Shown here: one piece after another, positions 54,490-62,849 of the stretch
Numbering within the stretch: position 1 is the first letter of the stretch
Layout of the letters: every line of letters begins with the position of its first letter
Source: Dyella sp. M7H15-1
GTDB taxonomy: Bacteria; Pseudomonadota; Gammaproteobacteria; Xanthomonadales; Rhodanobacteraceae
Assembly (NCBI RefSeq): GCF_004114615.1
Contig: NZ_CP035300.1
Location: 496,001-560,000 of the forward strand
Direction: 5' to 3'
Length of the DNA: 64,000 nt
Position numbers and translations under genes: made by a program
Notes under the pieces: generated by a model
Told to the model about the DNA's origin: nothing
The model's input: only the letters and a program-made list of their open reading frames with translations
The model's database searches: none

Positions 54490-55401
54490 CTACATCGTGT
54501 CTTCATGCTCCTCGTCCAGCGGCAACACATGGTCGAAGATGGTGTAATCGATCACATTGAGTCCGTTCTCGTCTTTGCGCACCAGATCGAGATAACGATA
54601 GTTCCAGCGTACTTCCTTGATGCCCCACTGATGACGGGCCAGCATGGATTGCGAAGTGGTTTCGTCGATACCTTCGATGGTCAGCAGCAACGCGGATTCG
54701 CTGGCTTCCAGGTTTTCCGGCGTAGCCCCGTAAAGTGGGCTGCTTTCATCGATCACATGCATCAGGTTCCAACTCAGCATGAAGATCGGATGCTGCTCGC
54801 GCACCAGTTTCAGGTCTTCGATGCGGCGAATCTGGAAGCCTTCCGGGCTCTGGTGCCGGCGCACCAGATGCAATTGTGCGGACGCCTGCGCAATCAGGTT
54901 CAAGCGCATGTTGGCAGCACGCATCATCAGGGTTTGTTGGCCTTCGATCATACGCACTACCGGATGCTTGCCGAACAGGATCTTGGCGCGTGGCCGCGAG
55001 AAGCGCGCGAAGATCAGGCCGGTCATCACGGCGATATTGCCCATCCCGAGGATGATTTCCGTTGTCGCCACGATATGCGTGTAAATCGACTGCGGATGCA
55101 TGTCGCCGTAGCCGACGGTAGCTAAGGTTTCCACGCTGAAGAAAAAGGCGCCCGCCAGACCCTTCGGATACTGATTGGCAATGCCATTCGGATCGATCTG
55201 GTAGATGATCGCGAAGATCGCGTTGAAGATCAGGAAAACGCTGGTGCCCAGGCTGAAGAAGACCGGCCAGCTCACGGTGAGCGCGCGGTGGTAGAAGTCG
55301 TCCCAGATGCGTTCGGGTAAACCTTCCGACACAAACGGGCGGCCACCGACCTGCACGATGCGCGGCCTTTTCCGCAAGAGCTGGAATGGTTTGCCGACCA
55401 T
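54490..55401 (-). CDS. Inward-rectifier-type potassium channel (KirBac-like)
   Basis: The 303-residue protein has an outer helix (WPVFFSLGTSVFLIFNAIFA), a pore helix with the selectivity filter ATVGYGDMHP, an inner helix (VATTEIILGMGNIAVMTGLIFARF), and a beta-rich cytoplasmic domain of about 170 residues. The PRAKILFGKHPVVRMIEG motif and later RHQWGIKEVRWNYRY fit KirBac channels. It should conduct potassium inward across the inner membrane and be gated by its cytoplasmic domain. It is a single gene. Confidence 0.92.
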   Translation of the reverse strand: MVGKPFQLLRKRPRIVQVGGRPFVSEGLPERIWDDFYHRALTVSWPVFFSLGTSVFLIFNAIFAIIYQIDPNGIANQYPKGLAGAFFFSVETLATVGYGDMHPQSIYTHIVATTEIILGMGNIAVMTGLIFARFSRPRAKILFGKHPVVRMIEGQQTLMMRAANMRLNLIAQASAQLHLVRRHQSPEGFQIRRIEDLKLVREQHPIFMLSWNLMHVIDESSPLYGATPENLEASESALLLTIEGIDETTSQSMLARHQWGIKEVRWNYRYLDLVRKDENGLNVIDYTIFDHVLPLDEEHEDTM

Positions 55402-55532
55402 GTTTCATTTTTCCTGGTGTCTGCGCTGTCGGCTGAATTGTAGCGCTCGTGTCGTAGCCGGAACGGCCACTGCACTTGCTTTGCGGGCGAGGTAAGCTAA
55501 TTCACCCAGTGAAGCTGACGATCATGCGCATG

Positions 55533-55557
55533 TGAATAAATCAGAGCATCCCTAAAG
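55533..55557. repeat. Single copy of the structured-element terminal repeat
   Basis: gaataaatcagagcatcc here equals the terminal repeat of the element at 31409-31702. It abuts or overlaps the 3' end of pncA; no other parts of the element are seen. Confidence 0.5.
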
Positions 55558-56187
55558 GTCTTCTGCGGATTCAACAATCCCAATACCAGCGATCCTAAGC
55601 GCTTCACGTGTGACCTGATCGCTCTCCGCCGTCACTGGCCGCGTCAAATCCCACAGCACATGCGCACGAAAGCCCAGCGCCAGCGCATCCTGTACTGTCC
55701 ATAGCACGCACACATCCCGCGCCAGGCCCGCGACATAAACCTCATCCGCGCCACGCTCGCGCAGCCAGCCGGCCAGCCCTGTGCTGGGACGGTTGCCATT
55801 CGGGCCATGGTTTTCGCGAAAGCCGCTATACGAATCCACTTGTGGGTCGTTGCCCTTGCGCAGGATCAGGTCGACCGCCGACCAATCGATGGCTGGATGC
55901 AGCGACGCGCCTGGCGTGTTTTGCACGCAGTGATCAGGCCACAAGGTCTGCGGATGACCATAGAGCGAGATCTGCTGGAAAGGGGACTTACTCGCATGCG
56001 TGCTGGCAAAGGAGATATGGGTGCGTGGATGCCAATCCTGCGTAGCGACGGTTTGCTTGAACCGACGGCGGCGTAGCAGGCGATCGATACCGGGCACGAT
56101 CGTATCGCCTTCCTGGCAGGCCAGAGCACCACCTGGCATGAAGTCCGGCTGGACGTCGACAAGGATCAGGGCGGCATGGTTTTGCAT
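55552..56187 (-). CDS. pncA: Nicotinamidase (PncA)
   Basis: ATG 56187 gives 211 residues. The catalytic triad of the family is present: Asp in LVDVQPDFMPGG, Lys in LILRKGNDPQVDSYSGF, and Cys in GLARDVCVLWT. The metal-binding DWHPRTHISF and TLWPDHCVQNTPGA are also typical of nicotinamidase. It converts nicotinamide to nicotinic acid in NAD salvage. It is distinct from the isochorismatase at 12137, though of the same superfamily. It stands alone on the minus strand. Confidence 0.93.
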   Translation of the reverse strand: MQNHAALILVDVQPDFMPGGALACQEGDTIVPGIDRLLRRRRFKQTVATQDWHPRTHISFASTHASKSPFQQISLYGHPQTLWPDHCVQNTPGASLHPAIDWSAVDLILRKGNDPQVDSYSGFRENHGPNGNRPSTGLAGWLRERGADEVYVAGLARDVCVLWTVQDALALGFRAHVLWDLTRPVTAESDQVTREALRIAGIGIVESAEDL

Positions 56188-56284
56188 GGGAAGTGCTCGC
56201 GGGGAACCGTAAGATTCCAACGCCAATCGACGGCATAATGCAAGCGTAGGGTAAACGGGCCCTGGCTACCGGGAAAAAGCAACG

Positions 56285-56671
56285 ATGCATTACGACCAAT
56301 CGTGGATGGGATACGGCATGGTGGGCGGCCTCGAAGCCGGCGCGATCAGCGCGGTGGCGGCCTTCCTGCTGTATCTGATCGTGCATGCCATCGGCCGTCG
56401 CCAGGGTTGGAGTCCGTTGAAGAAAATCGCGATTGCCTTTCTGTTGGCGTTGCTGCTGACCGCCACGGGCGACATGTGGGATCTGTTCTACTTCAACTAT
56501 GGCCAGCTTCAATCCGTGACATTGCTTAAGGCCAAGCTGGCCAGCGTGCACGACCCGGACAACATCGGGGTGCGGGTGTTCTGCGAGATGGCCGGTGCGA
56601 TGGTGGGCGCATGCGTAGGCTGGATCATGCTTGGTGGCGATTGGCGCCGTGCGTTGCGGGGGGATGATTGA
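56285..56671 (+). CDS. Small membrane protein of unknown function
   Basis: The 128-residue protein has three predicted membrane helices: AISAVAAFLLYLIVHAIG, IAIAFLLALLLTATGDMWDL and MAGAMVGACVGWIMLGG. DLFYFNYGQLQSVTLLKAKLA is amphipathic between them. It is convergent with the cardiolipin synthase gene, whose end is 20 bases away. No characterised family was recognised. Confidence 0.6.
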   Translation: MHYDQSWMGYGMVGGLEAGAISAVAAFLLYLIVHAIGRRQGWSPLKKIAIAFLLALLLTATGDMWDLFYFNYGQLQSVTLLKAKLASVHDPDNIGVRVFCEMAGAMVGACVGWIMLGGDWRRALRGDD

Positions 56672-56691
56672 TCCCGTGGCCGCGAGGGCGC

Positions 56692-58092
56692 TCAAAGAAT
56701 CGGATCAAACAAGCGCGCCACATGCATGGCAAGACGTCGCAAATAAGGTGCCTTGCGATACTCCGCGCGCGTCACTTCCATGGCACGCCCGAAATCCTCC
56801 AGCAACATGTGTTCCACGTCCTGGGCAAAGGCACGATCCACGTTCAGTGTGCCGATCTCGAAGTTGAGCCGGAACGAACGATTGTCCAGGTTCATGCTGC
56901 CGACACAGGCGGCCTCGTCGTCGATCAGGATGATCTTTTCGTGAATGAAGCCGGGCTGGTAGCGGAAGATGCGAATGCCAGCACGGATGGCGTCGTGGGC
57001 ATGCAAGGCGGAGGCGAGAAATACCGTGTGATGATCGGGCCGTACCGGAATCAGCACGCGCACGTCGACGCCGCGCATCACCGCCAGACGCAAGGCCGAC
57101 ATCACCGCCTGGTCGGGTACGAAATACGGTGTGGTCAGCCACAAGCGCTTGTTTGCGGCGTTGATCGCGGCGGTAAAGTACAGCGAACAGCTTTCCTGTG
57201 GATCGGCCGGTCCAGTCGCCGCAATCAGTGTGCAGGCTTCGCCTTGTGCGGGGCGGGGCGGCAGCAGTGGCGGCAGTTCGCCGGTTACCCAATGCCAGTC
57301 CACGGCAAAGCAGCGCTGCAGGTCGAGTACGGCGGGGCCGCTGATTTGCAGGTGCGTATCGCGCCAGGGCGCCAGTGGCGGCTTCAGGCCAAGATACTCG
57401 TCGCCGACATTGAGCCCGCCGAGAAAACCCAGCCAGCCATCGACCACCACGATCTTGCGGTGATTGCGAAAGTTGAGCTGGAAGCGGTTGCTGTGACGCT
57501 GGGTGGCGAACGGATGAATCGCTACGCCGCCCTGGCGCAGGGTCTCGACGTACTGCCGGGGCAGGGCATGGCTGCCGATGCCGTCGAACAGTACAAACAC
57601 CTGCACGCCTGCTGCGGCACGTTCCAGCAATGCCTGCTGCATGCGTTGGCCTAGCTTGTCATCGTGGATGATGAAAAATTGCATCAGGATGCATTGTTCG
57701 GCCTGGGCGATGGCGCTGAAAATCGCTTCGAACGTCGCATCGCCATCGATCAGCAACCGTAGTTGCTGCCCCTCGCGGAAAGGGTAGCCAAGCATCTGGG
57801 TCAATGCCGCATATTGGGTGCAGCGCTTCGGCACGTCGATCGGCTCGCCACGCAGGGAAGCGTGCGCCAGTCGCTGTCGATGCACACGATGCAGGGTGAC
57901 ATAACCCTGGAAATGACTGCGTCCCAGATACAGATAAGGGATCAGGGTGACATAGGGCAGCAAGGCCAGCCCGAGCGCCCAAGCAAAAGCGCCCTGTGGG
58001 GTGCGTGTGTGCATCACCGCGTGCATCGCGGTGAGAATGCCTGCGACATGCAGCAGCATGGCAAGCAGGGTAAGAAGCTGCGCAAGGCTCAT
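56692..58092 (-). CDS. cls: Cardiolipin synthase (phospholipase D type)
   Basis: The 466-residue protein has two N-terminal membrane helices (LLTLLAMLLHVAGILTAM and FAWALGLALLPYVTLIPYLYLG) and two HKD motifs, NHRKIVVVDGWLGFLGGLN near 214 and HEKIILIDDEAACVGSMNLD near 391. It joins two phosphatidylglycerols into cardiolipin at the inner membrane. Its ATG lies just before the stop of the FAD protein gene (58093), so the two and the cysteine-dioxygenase-like gene form one operon. Confidence 0.93.
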   Translation of the reverse strand: MSLAQLLTLLAMLLHVAGILTAMHAVMHTRTPQGAFAWALGLALLPYVTLIPYLYLGRSHFQGYVTLHRVHRQRLAHASLRGEPIDVPKRCTQYAALTQMLGYPFREGQQLRLLIDGDATFEAIFSAIAQAEQCILMQFFIIHDDKLGQRMQQALLERAAAGVQVFVLFDGIGSHALPRQYVETLRQGGVAIHPFATQRHSNRFQLNFRNHRKIVVVDGWLGFLGGLNVGDEYLGLKPPLAPWRDTHLQISGPAVLDLQRCFAVDWHWVTGELPPLLPPRPAQGEACTLIAATGPADPQESCSLYFTAAINAANKRLWLTTPYFVPDQAVMSALRLAVMRGVDVRVLIPVRPDHHTVFLASALHAHDAIRAGIRIFRYQPGFIHEKIILIDDEAACVGSMNLDNRSFRLNFEIGTLNVDRAFAQDVEHMLLEDFGRAMEVTRAEYRKAPYLRRLAMHVARLFDPIL

Positions 58093-59463
58093 TCAGCCGG
58101 CCAGAATGTGGTCAGCCAGTTGTCGCGCCTGCTGGCGGATCTCCGGTATGGCGGTGGATTCCCACAACGTGCCGCGCAGCATGCTGCCCATGGCAAATAG
58201 CCGTGGCCACGCGGTGCCATTGTGCAGTACGCGTCCGTCCGGGGTAGTGTCGATACCCAGGCCGAAGGGGTCGGAACGGATATGGCCGTTGGTCATCATC
58301 TGCTGCAATAAGGTGTGTTGAGTGCGGCGCACATCGGTTTCCAGGCCAACGCTCTGGATGATCATGTCCGCATCGAGCACGCGTTCGGCATATTCACCCT
58401 TGGGTGCAAAGACCATCCGCAGTCCCTGCGTTGTCAACGCGATGCTGTGCATATGGCCGCGCAGGCATTGCAGGCGCCCTTCCTTTTCCAGTGCTTTGAT
58501 GGAGCAGGCGACCTGTGGTGGCAGTCGGTGGCGAGCACGCTCCCAAGCCCAGCGCGCGTGACGCAGGAAGCGGGCGCGATCGTCGTGTTGCAGTAAGCCC
58601 CACAGTTTTGCCGTGTACGGACGCAGGCTATCGACGACCCTGCGCCAATCGTCGGTGTGCTCGATGGCATCGCGCAGCACGTGGATCCAATAGCGGATGT
58701 CCGGGACCTCGCGCATGGATTCCACGAGATCTTCGGTATCTTCATAAGGCAGCGAGGTGCCAGCGCGATGCACTTCCGGCAGCATACCGTGGCGCGAGAT
58801 CGCCGTGAAGTGCGCCTTCGGCCACTTTGCGGCGAGCTCGACAATCACATCGACGGCGGTCAGGCCCAGACCGATCACCAGCACGTTATGCGCTTGCATG
58901 TCCGGTTGTGCATCGGCGAGAAGTTGCCACGGTAGGGTGACGTAGCGGCCACTGGCAAGCACATCGTCGTGGACGCCCGGCAAAGGGCAGGGCGTCAATG
59001 CACCGAGCGCAAGCACGGCCGCTTCGACACGCGTAGTCGTTTCGCCCTGGAGCAGCAGGGTGACGCCGTCATTCTCGGGAACCACTGCGTCGACGGCGTA
59101 CGGCACAATGCGTACGTCATGGCCGTTGTCGCGGGCGCGCGCCAGTGCAGCAGCTATTTCCCCTTCGAGATAATCGCCGTACCAGCATCGGGGCAGGAAA
59201 TCGGTGCCTGAGATCGACGGGTCGCGCTTTTGCATGTACTCGAGAAAACCGCCGGGGCGGTTGGCGAACATGCCCATCGATGCGGCGCGCACATTCAGCA
59301 GATGACGTTCCGAACGCGTGCCGTACGCCACGCCGCGGCCCGGCGTGGCGCCGCCGGTGTACCAGTCCAGATGCAGCGGCTGCGACACAGGGCGTTCCAG
59401 CAATTCGCTGAGCAACGTGGCTCCTGCGGCGCCGCCGCCAATGATGGCGACCCGTCGAAACAT
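58093..59463 (-). CDS. FAD/NAD(P)-binding oxidoreductase (NAD_binding_9 type)
   Basis: ATG 59463 gives 456 residues. FRRVAIIGGGAAGATLLSELL is the FAD loop; YGTRSERHLLNVRAASMG and NVLVIGLGLTAVDVIVELAA are typical of the NAD_binding_9 family (HydN/sulfide-type, function poorly known). It should be a soluble flavoprotein. The coupling with a cysteine-dioxygenase-like gene (59540) suggests a sulfur-related reaction. The cardiolipin synthase gene follows without gap. The family is clear; the substrate is not. Confidence 0.8.
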   Translation of the reverse strand: MFRRVAIIGGGAAGATLLSELLERPVSQPLHLDWYTGGATPGRGVAYGTRSERHLLNVRAASMGMFANRPGGFLEYMQKRDPSISGTDFLPRCWYGDYLEGEIAAALARARDNGHDVRIVPYAVDAVVPENDGVTLLLQGETTTRVEAAVLALGALTPCPLPGVHDDVLASGRYVTLPWQLLADAQPDMQAHNVLVIGLGLTAVDVIVELAAKWPKAHFTAISRHGMLPEVHRAGTSLPYEDTEDLVESMREVPDIRYWIHVLRDAIEHTDDWRRVVDSLRPYTAKLWGLLQHDDRARFLRHARWAWERARHRLPPQVACSIKALEKEGRLQCLRGHMHSIALTTQGLRMVFAPKGEYAERVLDADMIIQSVGLETDVRRTQHTLLQQMMTNGHIRSDPFGLGIDTTPDGRVLHNGTAWPRLFAMGSMLRGTLWESTAIPEIRQQARQLADHILAG

Positions 59464-59539
59464 GTCTTTCCTCACCAAGGATGACCCTGGTCAATGCCAC
59501 GCAAGCATTGATCAAGGCATTCATTCGTGTAGCTAGATA

Positions 59540-60118
59540 TCAGACGCGCAACGGACCGGCAATCCGTGCACGTTGCGGCTGGCTGTGCCGGAACCGTTCG
59601 GATCCGGCGAGCTCGTACGTGCTGTAATCTTCGAGGTCGCCACCGTACACATGCAAGGTCAACGCCGTTTCCTGTCGTGAAAGGTTGCGACAACGATGCA
59701 TGTGCGGCATATCCGCGTCGAACCATGTTGCGTCGCCCGGTCCAAGCCAATCGCGTCCGCGCAGTTGCCACGGTTCGGATGTAAATGTGCGCGACCAGGA
59801 TTCCACTTCGAGCGCGCCATACAAACTCAATTCAATGCCCCACAAACCCGCATGGTCGTGCGAGGGCGTGCTGTATCCCGGCGGCCAGGCCATCACCAGC
59901 ACGCTTACGCCAGGGTGGCTGCGGCGTCCCAACAGCCAGCGTTCGAAACCACGATGGCGTTGGCGCAGATCCGTCAGGCCATCGGCAAGTGCTTGCGCAT
60001 CGCGATGCACGATGCTGCCCAGTTCACGCGATAGTGAAGCGAGGTCCGGATTCTTTTCCAGCGTATACGCGAGCGCAGCGTCGCGTAATGCTTTGAGGCT
60101 GTATCGGTATGTACGCAT
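59540..60118 (-). CDS. Cysteine dioxygenase-family (cupin) protein
   Basis: The 192-residue protein has the cupin motifs of type I cysteine dioxygenases: YSTPSHDHAGLWGIELSLYG with the HxH iron ligands, and MPHMHRCRNLS with the third His. The cross-linked Cys-Tyr pair of mammalian CDO is not visible. It uses oxygen and Fe(II), perhaps on cysteine or 3-mercaptopropionate. It is the first gene of the operon with the flavoprotein and cardiolipin synthase genes. Confidence 0.8.
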   Translation of the reverse strand: MRTYRYSLKALRDAALAYTLEKNPDLASLSRELGSIVHRDAQALADGLTDLRQRHRGFERWLLGRRSHPGVSVLVMAWPPGYSTPSHDHAGLWGIELSLYGALEVESWSRTFTSEPWQLRGRDWLGPGDATWFDADMPHMHRCRNLSRQETALTLHVYGGDLEDYSTYELAGSERFRHSQPQRARIAGPLRV

Positions 60119-60301
60119 AAGTTCCGCGGGCGGACCAGAGGCAGCCCGCAGTGGAGCATGCCCGTCGTTAAATGGTCGTAAGGTGGTTCATGACAAGTCT
60201 GACTTCCGTAGCATGGACTGTCTGGCGCATCAGCCTATGCTTACGCCGAGCCCTAAACCTTTCATGGCCAGAGCGCATCTGAACATGCGGTTCACGTCGA
60301 C

Positions 60302-60327
60302 GATACTTATTCAGCGTTGCCTTAAAT
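60302..60327. repeat. Dispersed 25-base motif, copy 3
   Basis: The site holds ttattcagcgttgccttaa and matches the copies at 41826 and 31388. Confidence 0.6.
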
Positions 60328-60381
60328 TGATTCGACGTAAGTGGGCATCCGCTGGATGGGCTGATTAATCCGGCCAATTTC

Positions 60382-60410
60382 AAAAAAAACCCCGCAAGGG
60401 GTGCGGGGTT
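60382..60410 (-). terminator. Rho-independent terminator
   Basis: On the minus strand the stem aaccccgc / gcggggtt (loop of 7) is followed by a T run that is the A-tract at 60382-60389 on the plus strand. It would stop transcripts coming from the IS element side. Confidence 0.7.
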
Positions 60411-60418
60411 GCAGGATT

Positions 60419-60444
60419 ACGGATATCGGGGAGGCGATATCCGT
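60419..60444. other. 9-base perfect hairpin before hemolysin III remnant
   Basis: acggatatc and gatatccgt are separated by 8 bases (ggggaggc), which could expose a ribosome-like ggaggc in the loop. Its role is unknown. Confidence 0.4.
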
Positions 60445-60606
60445 AGAACATATCCTGCCTCGACACAGCTTGAAACAGCGTGCAGCCCTCGTGATGATCG
60501 TCTTCACGAAGCCGATGGCAAAACCTTTGCCACCCTATGTCCATGCACGGAGCTTTCAGGAGTGGTCCTTATGTCCCGCACCCGGTCAAGTGGTGCTATC
60601 GCGCTA

Positions 60607-61451
60607 GAGCATGTCGTCATAAGATTCTGAGCCACATGACGAGGCAGCGAATTTGCACAGCGGCAAGGAAAGAGGACAGATTCTTCGCGTAGCGTGTCGC
60701 CACACCACGCCACTGTTTCAGGTACAAAAACGCATTCTCAACCAGGTGGCGATGACGATACAGGTACGTGTCGTAGTCGCGCGGCTCTTTTCGGTTTTTA
60801 CGTGGCGGAATATGCGCCTGCATGCCTTGCTCATGAGCCTGCTCAACAATGGCATCACTGTCATAACCTTTGTCGGCCATGAGATGCTCAGCAGGAATGT
60901 CTTTGATCAGTTCCGCGGCCTGCGAACAATCTGCCCGGGTACCCTCTGTAACAAGAATTCGGACTGGCATACCATGCGCATCCACGGCCAAATGTATCTT
61001 GGTGTTGCGCCCCCTTTTGTGAGACCTATGCCCTGATTGCCGCCACGAGCTCCCGCTGCATGAGGATGAACCTTGCAGTGACTGGCATCGATCATCAGCC
61101 ACTCAAAGTCCGGCTCATCCATCACACGTTCCAACAGACCTTCCCATGTGCCGTTATCGCGCCAGCGACAAAAGCGCCGATGGGTATTCTTCCAATCGCC
61201 GTACTCGGGTGGTAAATCTCGCCACGGCGCTCCGGTGCGAAGTATCCAGAACACTGCGTTGATGAATTGCCGATTATCTTTGGCTACACGCCCCCATCGG
61301 CCCGCTTGACCCGGCAAATGGGGTTCAAGCAAACCCCATTTTTCATCGGAGATGTCATGGCGTCGATAGGCTGCAGTCACAGAGGATTCCATCCAGCAAG
61401 ATTCGATGGCGGGTAGTTAACCATATTTCAACACCTCATGACGACAGGCTC
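60607..61451 (-). mobile_element. IS5-family insertion sequence (IS427-like), 845 bp
   Basis: The ends match as inverted repeats: gagcatgtcgtcataagatt at 60607 and, reversed, gagcctgtcgtcatgaggtg at 61451, with 16 of 20 positions equal. Both ends are flanked by TA (60605-60606 and 61452-61453), the target duplication expected for this group. The element holds one transposase read in two overlapping frames. Confidence 0.85.
60617..61392 (-). CDS. IS5-family transposase, two frames joined by -1 frameshift
   Basis: The upstream frame (61392 to 60907) has an N-terminal ISDEKWGLLEPHLPGQAGRWG and the first DDE Asp (WLMIDASHCKVH). The downstream frame (61102 to 60617) has KIHLAVDAHGMPVRI, MADKGYDSDAI (second Asp) and RHLVENAFLYLKQWRG (the Glu motif). 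The two frames overlap at an acaaaaggggg stretch near 61015, where a -1 slip from aaa to aaa joins TKGG to KRGRNTK. This is the arrangement of IS427-type transposases. All three acidic residues are intact, so the element may be active. Confidence 0.85.
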
Positions 61452-61453
61452 TA

Positions 61454-61592
61454 CGGTTTTGGTGATGAACTGGTGAGCAGCGTCATCCATGGCATTGGCA
61501 TCCTGCTGAGCATCGTCGGGTTGGCCGTGCTGGTTGTGCATACCGCGGTCATGATAGGCGTGCCAGGCACGCGCCATGTACCGAAAGCTGGG
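61454..61592 (+). pseudogene. Hemolysin III (TrhA-like) N-terminal remnant
   Basis: Directly after the IS element the plus strand encodes YGFGDELVSSVIHGIGILLS and continues IVGLAVLVVHTA, which resembles the N-terminus of hemolysin III/YqfA membrane proteins. The upstream coding joins across the TA target site (60593-60606 reading into 61452). The downstream part ends about 45 residues in and gives way to the DUF456 gene. The gene is therefore both interrupted by the insertion and truncated. No start codon is certain. Confidence 0.55.
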
Positions 61593-62078
61593 CTACACGT
61601 GCAGCAGCCACACACCAGCGGCGAGGGCTACCATGATGAGCGACAGCACCAGCTTCACCAGCACCCCAAACAGCAGCCCCAGCCAGGTGCCGATACCCAC
61701 GTGGGCCGAGCGCAGCACACTTTTGCTGGAGAGCAGCTCACCGAGCAGTGCGCCCACGAAGGGACCAAGAATCAAACCGGCCAACCCCAAGAACATGCCC
61801 ACCATCGTGCCGATCCACGCGCCCCAGATGGCGCTCGAACTGGCACCCACGCGCTTGGCGCCGAGTGAAGCCGCGATGAAATCCACGGCGATGCCGAAGG
61901 CCGCCAGCACGCCCAGGATGATCAACCAGGTCATACCCAGATGGTGGTAGTCATCCAGCGCCGCTGCCAGCAGGATGCCGCCAAAGATCATCGGAATACC
62001 TGGCAGACTCGGCAACACCGTGCCAATCAGGCCACCCACGATCAGGGCAATGGCGAGTAGGTACAGTGCGATGTCCAT
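61593..62078 (-). CDS. DUF456 membrane protein
   Basis: ATG 62078 (one of two adjacent ATGs) gives 161 residues with five predicted membrane helices. The conserved LIVGGLIGTVLPSLPGIPMI at the N-terminus and GAWIGTMVGMFLGLAGLILG identify the DUF456 family. Family members have no assigned function; a transport or membrane-organising role is supposed. It runs toward the hemolysin remnant. Confidence 0.85.
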   Translation of the reverse strand: MDIALYLLAIALIVGGLIGTVLPSLPGIPMIFGGILLAAALDDYHHLGMTWLIILGVLAAFGIAVDFIAASLGAKRVGASSSAIWGAWIGTMVGMFLGLAGLILGPFVGALLGELLSSKSVLRSAHVGIGTWLGLLFGVLVKLVLSLIMVALAAGVWLLHV

Positions 62079-62182
62079 CATGGGCCGGTCATCCTCAGGC
62101 AGCATGGTCGCGAATCGGCCACAATAGTCCGTTGCCAGCGTGCGGTGGGCAAGCCGCATGCATCATTGCTACTGGTAGTCCT

Positions 62183-62836
62183 GTGCCAAATAACGAATCC
62201 ATCCTGCTCAAGGCTGATGAACTGGGCTGTATCGAGATCATCGAGCGCGATGGCGTGCGAATGATCCGCCGCGATATCCGCGCGGCGCGCTGGTGGGCGC
62301 GTGCCTTTGCGCGGCGCGCCGCGGCACGCGAAGCGCGTGCGCTGGCGAAGCTGGATGGCATCGATGGCGTGCCTGCCTTGCTGGGATGGGATAGCTACGA
62401 GTTGCTGCGCGACTACATCGCCGGCCAACCGATGCAACAGGCGCAACCACGCGATCCATCTTATTACCGTGAAGCCCTGCGTCTGCTGGCGCAACTGCAC
62501 CGGCGCGGCATCGTGCACAACGATCTGGCCAAGGAGCCGAATTGGCTGGTGCGCAGTGATGGACGTCCAGCGTTGGTGGATTTCCAGATTGCCTGGACGC
62601 GCGGCCGGCGCGGCCGATGGTTCCGCTTGCTGGCGCGAGAGGACTTGCGTCATTTGCTCAAGCACAAGCGCACGTATTGCAACCATGCGCTCAGCAAGCG
62701 TCAGCAAGCGATGTTGAAGACCCCGGCGCTGCACTCGCGCCTATGGCGTGCAACGGGCAAGCGTTTGTACAAATGGATTGCGCGGCGGGTGTTTGGTTAT
62801 TGGGACAACGAAGGCAAAGGACGCGTGCGCGATTAA
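62183..62836 (+). CDS. RIO/KdkA-like protein kinase-fold protein
   Basis: GTG 62183 (PNNESILLKADELGC) gives 217 residues. A kinase-like core is visible: RRDIRAARWWARAFARRAAA (nucleotide side), RRGIVHNDLAKEPNWLV (catalytic HxD...N), and ALVDFQIAWTRG, in which DFG reads DFQ. The small size and basic character resemble lipopolysaccharide- or RIO-type kinases of Xanthomonadales. Its substrate may be a lipid A or Kdo-like sugar, or a protein; this is inferred from family only. Fpr is encoded convergently. Confidence 0.75.
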   Translation: MPNNESILLKADELGCIEIIERDGVRMIRRDIRAARWWARAFARRAAAREARALAKLDGIDGVPALLGWDSYELLRDYIAGQPMQQAQPRDPSYYREALRLLAQLHRRGIVHNDLAKEPNWLVRSDGRPALVDFQIAWTRGRRGRWFRLLAREDLRHLLKHKRTYCNHALSKRQQAMLKTPALHSRLWRATGKRLYKWIARRVFGYWDNEGKGRVRD

Positions 62837-62849
62837 ACCCATACACACC

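Larger units (their letters stand above)
60119..60606. other. Intergenic region before the IS element
   Basis: About 490 bases contain a dispersed repeat (60302-60327), a terminator (60382-60410), a hairpin (60419-60444) and the 5' flank of the interrupted hemolysin III gene. Besides these nothing coding is called. Confidence 0.45.

Noticed and set aside
55552-56187. Second isochorismatase for the aromatic cluster
   Set aside because: The triad and metal motif are those of nicotinamidase, and the gene is 40 kb away from the cluster without the shared operator.
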